DNA from: Leifsonia soli
GTDB taxonomy: Bacteria > Actinomycetota > Actinomycetes > Actinomycetales > Microbacteriaceae
Length of the DNA: 64,000 nucleotides
Direction of reading: 5' to 3'
Assembly: GCF_013408745.1 (NCBI RefSeq)
Contig: NZ_JACCBJ010000001.1
Location: 3,286,001-3,350,000, forward strand
Shown: positions 51,510-60,000 of the stretch, piece after piece
How positions within the stretch are numbered: the stretch's first letter is position 1
Layout of the letters: the number at the start of each line of letters is the position of its first letter
Notes under the pieces: model-generated
The model's input: the letters and a program-made list of their open reading frames with translations, nothing else
The model's database searches: none
Told to the model about the DNA's origin: nothing
Program-made: the position numbers and the translations under genes

Positions 51510-52169
51510 ATGGCTCAGCGGCAGACGACCCGTCGGGAACTCGCCCCTCAGAGGGAACGGGGATCTTCGACGCGCAGGCGACTGATCGATACCACGGCAC
51601 GCTTGTGCAAGGAACGGCAGGGGGCGCAACTGAGCGTCGCGGAGATCGCGGAAGCTGCAGGAGTGTTCCCGAACCAGATCACCTACCACTTCGGGTCCAA
51701 GGACTCGCTCCTCGTTCATGCTGCGTTTCTCGCGATGCTCCACGACACCCGCCGCATCGAACGGATCGGACGCAACGCTGCCGACGCGGCCGCATTCCGG
51801 CGGAACATCGCGCGGACGGTTCTGGCTCTGCCCTCTCTCCCTCTCGTGGCGGGAGCGCTCGCGATCGGAATCACCAGGGCCGACCTCGCGCCCGTGATCG
51901 ACCAGCACCTCCATCTGCTCTTCCGCCAATCCGAGCGCTACCTCAGCGAGCTCGTCGAGGTTCGAGGCTGGAGAGTGGACAGACCCGTCCATCAAGAGGT
52001 GAGGACGTTCTGGAGCACGGCTCTCGGGGGCGCCCTCCTCGCGCACGCAGGAGCGCACGGTACGGCCACGGACCTCGACCTGGCCGGCACACTGACCGTC
52101 GTCGACGGGAGGGACGCGATCGGCGACGAGTCCTCGTCGCGAGCGGAGGAAAGCACGGTCGCCGACTGA
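51510..52169 (+). CDS. TetR-family regulator of fabF
   Basis: A 219-residue regulator with helix-turn-helix LSVAEIAEAAGVFPNQITYH, then FGSKDSLLVHAAFLAM. The ATG at 51510 is only 7 bp after the second operator and has no ribosome-binding site, so the mRNA may be leaderless. It is divergent from fabF and probably senses a fatty acid or acyl-CoA (inference). Confidence 0.88.
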   Translation: MAQRQTTRRELAPQRERGSSTRRRLIDTTARLCKERQGAQLSVAEIAEAAGVFPNQITYHFGSKDSLLVHAAFLAMLHDTRRIERIGRNAADAAAFRRNIARTVLALPSLPLVAGALAIGITRADLAPVIDQHLHLLFRQSERYLSELVEVRGWRVDRPVHQEVRTFWSTALGGALLAHAGAHGTATDLDLAGTLTVVDGRDAIGDESSSRAEESTVAD

Positions 52170-52203
52170 GAGCGGCTCGATGAGTGCCGCATTGCCCGTC
52201 GGC

Positions 52204-52680
52204 TCACGCCCTCTCATCCTCGATCGGCTGCAAGCGGCGGGCGCCCTGCCCGTCCTGCCCCAGGACGTCGCCGGGGTTCATGACCAGGCACACGCTGAGT
52301 GAGACGCAGCCGCAGCCGATGCACTGGCTCATCTCGCTCTGCAGTCGTTCGAGTTCACGCTGGCGGGCGGTCAGCTTGGCGCGCCAGTGCTCGTTCAGCC
52401 GGTTCCAATCGCGGAGCGAGGGCATTCGATCGGTGGGAAGCGCCTGGAATTGCTCCGCCACCTCGCTGAGTGGGATACCGAGGCGCTTGGCCACTTGGAT
52501 GATCGCGATACGCCGCTCCACGTGGCGGGGATACAGACGGGTGCCTCCCTCCGTCCGCTGGGTGTGGATGAGGCCCTTCCGCTCGTAGAAGTGGAGGGCG
52601 GACGCCGCGACCCCGGTGCGGCGGACCACCTCGCCGATGGTCAGGAGGTCTGTGGGACTCGGTCGCTTGATCTCAACCAT
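52204..52680 (-). CDS. soxR: SoxR, redox-sensing MerR-family regulator
   Basis: A 158-residue MerR protein with TIGEVVRRTGVAASALHFYE and the [2Fe-2S] motif Cys120, Cys123, Cys125, Cys131 in CIGCGCVSLSVC. It is activated by redox-cycling compounds. The start codon lies inside its own operator palindrome, with TAAAAT 8 nt upstream on the minus strand, so the mRNA is probably leaderless. Divergent from an MFS exporter, its likely target. Confidence 0.95.
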   Translation of the reverse strand: MVEIKRPSPTDLLTIGEVVRRTGVAASALHFYERKGLIHTQRTEGGTRLYPRHVERRIAIIQVAKRLGIPLSEVAEQFQALPTDRMPSLRDWNRLNEHWRAKLTARQRELERLQSEMSQCIGCGCVSLSVCLVMNPGDVLGQDGQGARRLQPIEDERA

Positions 52681-52697
52681 GGTTGAGATTTTACGGT
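52667..52697 (+). promoter_or_regulatory. SoxR box and MerR-type promoter of the MFS exporter
   Basis: The 20-bp palindrome ATCTCAACCATGGTTGAGAT (52670-52689) resembles the known SoxR box. It sits between a -35-like TTGATC (52667) and a -10-like TACGGT (52692) separated by 19 bp, the over-long spacer typical of MerR-activated promoters. The exporter ATG follows 6 bp after the -10. Confidence 0.8.
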
Positions 52698-52703
52698 GGA
52701 GCC

Positions 52704-54092
52704 ATGACCACAGAAACACTGCAACCCTCGACCTGGCGTGCTCTCCTCCGGGGAGCCAATGGACGGATCGCCCTCGTGCTGAGCGGTGGCGTCGCCGCGT
52801 ACGCCGTGACCACCTACATCACGGGCGCTGTGCTTCCGGCGCTCGCCTCCCAGCTGAACGGCGACCGCCTCTACGCCTGGGTGAACACCGCGTTCCTGGC
52901 CGCGTCCGTCATCGGGTCCGCAAGCGCGAGCCCCGTGATCGGACGGCTGGGACTCCGCGCCTCGTATCTCCTCGCGTTCGGTCTGTTCGCCGCAGGCTCG
53001 GCGGTCATCGCCGCTTCCTGGACGATGGAGATCGTCGTCGCCGGGCGTGCCGTGCAGGGAATCGGCGGCGGGCTGCTCACCGCCCTCGCGTACGTGGCGA
53101 TCAGCGCTCTGCTGCCCGAGAGCCTGTGGGGCCGCGCGACCGGCCTCGTCACGGCGATGTGGGCGATCGGCGGCATCGCCGGGCCGGCGCTCGGCGGCAT
53201 GTTCGGCGCACCGGGACTCTGGCGAGCGCCGTTCGTCGTCCTGGCGGCCTGCGCACTGGCGCTGGCGGTCGCCGCACGCTTCTCGGTGGCGCCGGCCGAG
53301 AACGGTTCGCCCGACGACCCACGGGCCCACGGATCCGTGGCCATCCCGTCCCTCGTCATGGTCCTTCTCGCGGTGTCCGGTCTCAGCGTCGCCGCGCTGT
53401 TCGACGGTCCGACGCGGCTGGCCTGGTCCGCGGGCGGTGTGCTCCTGCTCGTGCTCTTCCTCGTCGTGGACAGTCGAGCGAGGTCGAGCATGCTCCCGAA
53501 GGCGACCTATGCGCGGGGGTCACGACTGCGGTGGGTCTACCTGTTGGTCGCGGTCCTGGCCGGGTCGGTGATGATCGAAGCGTTCATCCCGTTGTTCGGG
53601 CAGCGGCTGGGCCTGTCGCCGTTCGGGGCCGGGTACCTCGGCGCTGTGCCGTCGATCGGCTGGACGGTGGCCCAATTCGCGAGCGTCTCGGTGACCGCGA
53701 CGCGGACGCGGGCACTCCTGCGCGTCCTCGGCCCCGTCGTGACCCTCGCCGGCTTCGTCACCATCGCGGCGACCGGCGGCCTGGGCGGCCCGTGGATGCT
53801 GTGGTGGCTCCCCGCGCTGGCGGCCATCGGCGGCGGTGTGGGGCTGGCGTTCCCGCACCTGGCCGTTGCGGCCATGGCGATGGGACGCGGCGACGCCGAT
53901 TCGGCACAGACCTCCGCCGGGATCAGCGTCGTGCAGCTCCTCAGCAACACCGTCTTCACCGCCTTCTGCGGCCTCCTGCTCACCACGCACATCGGCGGAC
54001 TCACCGACGCGCAAGGGATGGCCGGCGGTCTCGCAATCCTGGTAGCGATCGGTGTGGTCGTCGGCCTCGGCGGCCTCCCACGGGCGCGTTAG
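52704..54092 (+). CDS. MFS efflux transporter, SoxR-controlled
   Basis: A 462-residue 14-span-type MFS protein (DHA2-like). VLPALASQLNGDRLYAWVNT is in the first half and VAGRAVQGIGGGLLTALAYV carries the antiporter-like motif C region. It likely pumps redox-active drugs or pigments. SoxR control is inferred from the promoter. Confidence 0.9.
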   Translation: MTTETLQPSTWRALLRGANGRIALVLSGGVAAYAVTTYITGAVLPALASQLNGDRLYAWVNTAFLAASVIGSASASPVIGRLGLRASYLLAFGLFAAGSAVIAASWTMEIVVAGRAVQGIGGGLLTALAYVAISALLPESLWGRATGLVTAMWAIGGIAGPALGGMFGAPGLWRAPFVVLAACALALAVAARFSVAPAENGSPDDPRAHGSVAIPSLVMVLLAVSGLSVAALFDGPTRLAWSAGGVLLLVLFLVVDSRARSSMLPKATYARGSRLRWVYLLVAVLAGSVMIEAFIPLFGQRLGLSPFGAGYLGAVPSIGWTVAQFASVSVTATRTRALLRVLGPVVTLAGFVTIAATGGLGGPWMLWWLPALAAIGGGVGLAFPHLAVAAMAMGRGDADSAQTSAGISVVQLLSNTVFTAFCGLLLTTHIGGLTDAQGMAGGLAILVAIGVVVGLGGLPRAR

Positions 54093-54375
54093 CAGGATCC
54101 GGGCCACCTGAGCCAGACGGACGCGGAGGACTTTGGTCCCGGAGGTGGAGACGTCCGCTTGCCATCCTTCACCATGTGGGTCGCGCCGACGCGGCTGGTG
54201 AATGGCTGCGTGATGCAGCTGCAGGACGAGACCGCGGACGTCGCGGGGCGAGGTGGTGCACGTGGGAGATGGGTCGGGTCGCCAGGCTCACGTCGGCGTG
54301 ATCGCCGAGGTCGTGGACGCTCCACGGGAGGGCCGGCCTCGGGAATGGGAGGGCGCGTCCGAGTGGGAGGTGCGT

Positions 54376-55023
54376 ATGAGCTACGCCGAGACGTGGGTGA
54401 ACGTGGGATTCACTGATCCGCGAGAGGTGGCCGCCTGGATCGCGGAAGGCGTGCACCACGCCGGGATCGCGGCGGACGCCTATCGTGCGGGCTTTCGCCC
54501 GGACGACCCGTGGGTGGAACGCTCCCCTGCGGGGATCGTCCCCCTTCGGCAGGAGCCCCTCACGCCACCGAACTGGTTGGCCGTGCGTGCGAACCGTGCG
54601 CGGGCTCGCCGGGAGTGGCGAGCTCAGGAGGCCAAGCGACGACGTGCCGAGAAGCTGTTCAATGCGCAGATGAGCCAGCTCGCCTGGTTGACGCGTTCGC
54701 TGGACTTCGACTCCGGTTTCGGAGCCGTCAGTCTCGAACTGATCGGCAGCTCCGATGTTCCCGTGATCGAGGCCGATGTCATCCGCGGGTACGACGAGTA
54801 TGCGGACGCGCTCATGCTGCTGCGCGAGCGGCTGGCGCGCGTGCCGGAGCTCTCCGAGGGTGATCTCGCGCGCGTTCGGAGCGGGCTTTCGCGCTGGCAG
54901 GGGGTGGGTGAGGTCATCGCCCGTCACGTCCACGTGTGCAGCCGACCTATCCGGCACACGATCGAGGCGCAGCTCGCCGCCGATCAGGAGTGGCTCGAGC
55001 AGGCCCGACAGCTCCGCTGGTGA
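54376..55023 (+). CDS. Hypothetical protein with basic helical middle
   Basis: A 215-residue soluble protein. GGGAGG 5 nt before the ATG decides the start (MSYAETWVNVGFTDPREVAA). TDPREVAAWIAEGVHHAGIA and FRPDDPWVERSP resemble segments of actinobacterial proteins of unknown function. The middle (RANRARARREWRAQEAKRRR) is a likely coiled coil. The 283 bp before it hold no clear gene. Convergent with the LuxR gene. Confidence 0.6.
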   Translation: MSYAETWVNVGFTDPREVAAWIAEGVHHAGIAADAYRAGFRPDDPWVERSPAGIVPLRQEPLTPPNWLAVRANRARARREWRAQEAKRRRAEKLFNAQMSQLAWLTRSLDFDSGFGAVSLELIGSSDVPVIEADVIRGYDEYADALMLLRERLARVPELSEGDLARVRSGLSRWQGVGEVIARHVHVCSRPIRHTIEAQLAADQEWLEQARQLRW

Positions 55024-55079
55024 CGAAGGCGCCCCAGGGAAAGAAGGGCGTGAGCGCTGGCTTTCGATCCCTGGCGGCC

Positions 55080-56630
55080 TCAGGGGGAGGGCCACTCGAC
55101 GATGTGCTTCGCGGCGTCGGCTGCTTCTTGTCGGGAGTGGACGCCGAGTTTGCGGTACAGAGAGCGCACGCCGGCCTTGAGGGTGTTGGGGCTGATGAAG
55201 AGTTCGGAGGCGATGTTCTGCATCGGCATTCCCGTGGAGATCAGTGCCAAGATCTCGCGTTCGCGGGCGCTGAGGTCGGGGCGGTCCGCGACCGCGAGAG
55301 CATGACCGCCCCCTTGCGGGGGTGTACCCGAGATTTCGGCGAGCGTTGAAACAGTGCGCGGAGAGATGACGGAGTACACGGAGAGCAGTTGCTCGCGCGT
55401 GATGATGGCGTCCGCGTGCCGGTACGCGGACGCGGCCATCCCCCGATGACCGAGTGCCAGGTGGGATGCGGCGGACAGCAGCAGGGCGGAGGCTTGGAGC
55501 CGGGGAGCGGACGCCTGTGGGATGGCCTCATCGGATTGCGCTAGAGCGTCCGGGTAGCGGCCTTCGCGCGATGCCTGGGCGGCCATCAGAATGCGATCGA
55601 AAGCAGTAGGAGGATCGGCCGGGGCGTGGTCGATGCGCATCCGCGGCCGGATTCTGGCCAGTTGCGCCTGGGCTGCTCGAACGTAGCGGCTGTTCGCGCC
55701 GGCGTCGTGGAGGACTTCGGGGTGCCGTTCCAACTCGGTGTCGAGTTGCGTTTGAGCGAAGCCGCCGACGTCGCGTGTCTCGAGGAGGGCGGAAAGCCAG
55801 ACCGCTGCCGCCCATTGCTCGCCGAGGGGAAGACCGAGCGCGCGCGAGAGCTGCCTGTCGGCGTCCTTGTTCCCGCGGTCGTAACCGAGCAGTGCTGTGG
55901 CGAGGAAGTAGATGACGTCGTAGCGGCCGCTCGTGGCCGGTTCGGCCGTCGCCCTCGCAAGCCACATCTCGGCGTATCGGAGCCGCCCGCGTTCGGCGTG
56001 GTACCAGGCGACATGGCTTGCTGCGCGTCGGGCGATCACGGGCTGATCGGTCAGGCGGCCGAGGTTGAAGGCCGCCTCGTATTCGGCGATCGCGCCGACG
56101 GCGTCCGCGGCGTCCAGGGAACGTCCCCATTGGAAGTGCAGGTGAGGGAGGTCACTGGCGATCGATGCCCGATCTGCGGGTGTCATGGATCTCAGTGCGT
56201 CCCTGGCTCGGTTCGCGGCATTGCGGGCGTCTTCCAGCCGCCCGTTGGTGCGCGCGCCCGCGGTTTCGCCGGTCAAGAAGACCAACGTGTCGAGGTTCGC
56301 CTTGCCGTCCACGGCGCCGGTGCTGAACCGCCCGTCGTTGAAGAACGCGGCCGGGTCGCCGCCGAGAACCACCTGATGCAGGTAATTCGCCGCGACGACA
56401 TAGCTGGGTTGCTCGACGAAAGCCTCCCCGGGCAGAGCCTTCAGCGCTTCGAGCAACTGCTGCGGGGCGCACTCAGCGAAGGCGTCCCAATGCTGTCCGA
56501 TGATCCGGGTCGCGTGCCGCCACCCCGCACGCGCCACCGCCCGTGACACCACGACGGGAAGCAAGCCCGGGTTACGTCGGGGATCGATGCGCTGCTGGTC
56601 GTCGACGGCGCCGTTCTTGCTTGCGGTCAT
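55080..56630 (-). CDS. LuxR-family regulator with long helical N-terminus
   Basis: A 516-residue regulator. The C-terminal 65 residues are a LuxR helix-turn-helix (LSAREREILALISTGMPMQN, SPNTLKAGVRSLYRKLGVHS). The N-terminal ~440 residues are Ala-rich paired helices like a TPR domain; no P-loop ATPase is present, unlike the MalT/LAL family. Start at ATG 56630. It faces the giant adhesin gene across ~350 bp and is the obvious candidate to control it. Confidence 0.85.
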   Translation of the reverse strand: MTASKNGAVDDQQRIDPRRNPGLLPVVVSRAVARAGWRHATRIIGQHWDAFAECAPQQLLEALKALPGEAFVEQPSYVVAANYLHQVVLGGDPAAFFNDGRFSTGAVDGKANLDTLVFLTGETAGARTNGRLEDARNAANRARDALRSMTPADRASIASDLPHLHFQWGRSLDAADAVGAIAEYEAAFNLGRLTDQPVIARRAASHVAWYHAERGRLRYAEMWLARATAEPATSGRYDVIYFLATALLGYDRGNKDADRQLSRALGLPLGEQWAAAVWLSALLETRDVGGFAQTQLDTELERHPEVLHDAGANSRYVRAAQAQLARIRPRMRIDHAPADPPTAFDRILMAAQASREGRYPDALAQSDEAIPQASAPRLQASALLLSAASHLALGHRGMAASAYRHADAIITREQLLSVYSVISPRTVSTLAEISGTPPQGGGHALAVADRPDLSAREREILALISTGMPMQNIASELFISPNTLKAGVRSLYRKLGVHSRQEAADAAKHIVEWPSP

Positions 56631-56977
56631 GGTGCACTCACACAAGTAGATTGCCAGCACTTTCGAAGCCACGTCCGCACCGAACTCCTGTGACGGTTGG
56701 TGCATACGAGCTGCAGGCGTGATCGAGCGCTGACAGCCGCGACCCGGGCACCACACAAGCGAGAAGATGCCCCCTGTTCGAGGGGCGTCGGGGGTTAAGT
56801 TCCGGGGGGTCGGGGGTCGTTCTCTCGAATCCGCGGGACACCGGCGTGTCGTTGCCAGTTTGCTGGGAGCACCAATCGCGGCTTGGGACTCAGCTGTGAC
56901 TGCACCAGTAACCGATCCGCAACCTTAGCTCGAAGGCGCGTCCCACGTGAGCGCCGCGAGTTGATCCAGGAGGAACC
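56631..56977. other. Intergenic region between LuxR regulator and adhesin
   Basis: 347 bp with no gene. It contains a GC-rich short inverted repeat (CCCCT/AGGGG near 56762-56777), G-rich direct repeats of the form GGTCGGGGG around 56790-56815, and a strong ribosome-binding site (AGGAGGAACC) at the end. It should hold the adhesin and regulator promoters. Confidence 0.5.
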
Positions 56978-57052
56978 ATGCGAACCGCTAACGCGGCCCA
57001 TTCAGATGTCGACAGGCCCGTCCGCTGACCATCGCGTGCACTTGCGGCAATT
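56978..57052 (+). other. Interrupted signal-peptide start of the adhesin (in-frame TGA)
   Basis: ATG 56978 follows a near-perfect AGGAGGAACC. It reads MRTANAAHSDVDRPVR, then TGA at 57026-57028, then PSRALAAIV in the same frame straight into the adhesin's hydrophobic signal core. Changing TGA to TGG would give a normal signal peptide with a basic N-region. See finding. Confidence 0.75.
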
Positions 57053-60000
57053 GTGAGCGGTCTGCTCGTTCTTCTGGGACTTAGCGTGACGACGAGCATC
57101 GCGGCTCCTGAGCCGGCGGCAGCGGCGGGACCCGTCGGGTGCGGGTACGGTACGGGTGGACCGAACGCGGACACGATCTGTTGGCTGGACCTGTCGGCAT
57201 TCAATCGTGCTCAAACCGACAGCGCGGCGGGCCAAGACTTCTCGCTCAGCCTTCCGGGGGGTTACACGGTCTCCTACAACCTCATCACGCGTGTGACGAG
57301 CGGCACAGCGACGGTGACCGCCGATGCGGTCCCGACGTGGGCTCCTTCGGTCATCGGCAACCAGGCGTACGCGGGAACCCCGGGTAAACCCGCGATCCAT
57401 ATATTCGGTGCAGGAGTCGTCACCACGACACTGCGGAGTATCACCGTGAAAGACCCGACGGGCGTAGCGGTGAAGGGTTATGGACTCGTCTCGGCCGACG
57501 CCGAGGCCACCGGGTCGGATGAGCGGATCACATGGACCTCCGATACGACGGTCACCAAGCTCGCGGACATCCACCCCGCACCTGGGCCCGGGCCCGAGAA
57601 CGGCTGTCAGATGAACCCCGGCGGATTCGGGACGGGGACGGCAACCTGTACCGGCCTGCTCCCGACGGCGGACTCGCGCTGGGGATCGCTGGTTGTGCAG
57701 TCCGTCGGCGCGACCACGTTCTCGGCGACGATGACTGCCGCCGGTGGTGGCGAAGCGGTCGCGCTCGGTTTCATGACGTCGAAGTTGACGCTGTCCAAGA
57801 CGGTGGCCGGCAGAGTCCATCCGTCCGATAGATTCGATACCTTCATCACGTCCCCGGAACAATCGACCCTCGGCCAGGCCACGACGGGCACGTCGAACAG
57901 CTCGACCACCGGTGCGGTCACGATCCTCCCGGTCACCGGCAGTTACACCCTGAGCGAAGCGGCCGGGAACGAAACGACGTCACTGGGCAGCTACACGCAA
58001 TCGTGGACATGCACCAACGCGAACAGCGGCAGTGCCACGGTTTTGCCGTCAGGATCGGGCACGAGCAAGACGGTTGTGCCCGCAGTCGGTGATGACATTT
58101 CGTGCACGATCACGAATACTCCTCCACCGCCGGTGTGGACCTGCTCGGCCTTCGGTTACCTGTTCCAGAGCCCGAGCGATGGGGTTCACCAGATCTACCA
58201 GGTGGACCTCGTCTCCGGTGCCGCCACTCAGATCGGCACCACGCCCGACACGGTCAACGGGATCGGTTACAACACCCTCGACAACTACATGTACGGATGG
58301 GACATCACCACCCAGACGCTGGTCCGGATCGCCTCGGACGGGACACTGACCAACCTGGGGCAGCCGGCAGGCGCCAGCGCACCCAGTGGGTACCAGGTCG
58401 GTGATTTCGACAACGCGGGACATTTGTTCCTGCAGTATGGAGGAACAGGGGATGGGCAGTGGGTTGAGATCGACCTGGCACCCGGCTCGGCCAACTATGG
58501 CAAGGTGATCGCGTCGGGGACGCCGACGCGACCGGCGGGTATCGCGAACCTTCCGTCGGACTGGACGTACGTCAACGGTGGCTTCTACGGACTGGCGGAC
58601 ACGACCGCGGGGACCGGCGGTGCGCACCTTCTCCGTTTCGACGCGACGACGCATGCCTACACCGACCTCGGTCCGATCGCGAACACGTCGGCGTCGGCCA
58701 CCTATGGTGCTGCTTACGCGGATGCCGCCGGCAACCTGTACTTCAGCGACAACGGGTCCGGGACGATCTATCGGGTGAAGCCGACAACGCTCGAGTCCAT
58801 CGTGGTTTCGGCCGGTCCGAGCTCTGTCGGTAACGACGGCGCCCGTTGCGCCACTGCTCCAATCCCTACCATCACGGTCACCAAGACGGTGAACGGTCGT
58901 GTGCAGCCGGCCGACCAGTTCACCGTTGGGCTGAATAACGGTGGCGGCCCGGCTCTCACCTCGGCGACGACGACCGGTACGAACACGACGGCGTCGACCA
59001 CGAACTGGCCGGTCTCGCAGAACGCGACCTACACGATCACCGATGTGATGGCCCCTGGATCGCCTGATGCGCTCACGTCGTACAGCCCCACGGTGGTATG
59101 TACCGACAGTGCGGGGAACAAGCTGACGACTGGCGGATCGACCGCGGCTTGGACGTTCACGGTCCCTGGAGCCGACGCGTACATCTGCAATGTCACGAAC
59201 ACGCCGAACACGCCGTCGTTCACGGTGTCGAAGTCGGCGTCGTCGACGTCGGTCGCCGCAGGTGGGGTCCTCACCTACACGGTGACGGTGACCAACACGG
59301 GAACGGTCCCGTTTACAGCGGCTAACCCGGCCTCGTTCACCGACAGCCTGGTCGGGGTGACGGATGACGCCGCCTACAACGGCGACGCCAGCAACGGCGC
59401 CACCGTGACCGGCAACACACTGTCGTGGTCGGGGCCGCTCGCGGTCGGTGCGACGCAGACGATCACCTACTCGGTGACGGTCCGCACCCCAGATAACGGC
59501 AACCACATCCTGACCAACCAGGTCACCCCCGGCACCAACGGCACCTGTGTCACGGCGGGAGACTGCACCACCAACACGCCGGTGCGCTCGTTCCATGTGA
59601 CCAAGACGGCTGACCGCAACCAGGTCGTGCCTGGTGACACGATCACCTACACGGTGACCGTGGTCAACGATGGGCAGGTGGACTACACCGCCGGTACGCC
59701 GGCGTCCTGGTCGGATGACCTCACCGCCGTGCTGGATGACGCCACCTACAACGGGGACGTGACCGGTGGCGCGACGTACGCCGCGCCGACGCTGTCATGG
59801 TCGGGGCCTCTGGCGATCGGTGCGACGGCGACGTTCACCTACTCGGTGACGGTGAACACGCCGGACACCGGTGACCAGAAGCTGACCAACTCCGTGGTGA
59901 CTCCGGTGGAGGGCGGCTGTCCTGCCGGGTCGACCGATCCGGCCTGTACGGTGACGATCCCGTCCGGCTCCTACACCGTCGCGAAGTCGGCCAGCACCAC

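Noticed and set aside
54159..54416. Small plus-strand ORF before the gene at 54376
   Set aside because: No ribosome-binding site, Arg/Gly-rich, and overlaps the well-supported start at 54376 in another frame.
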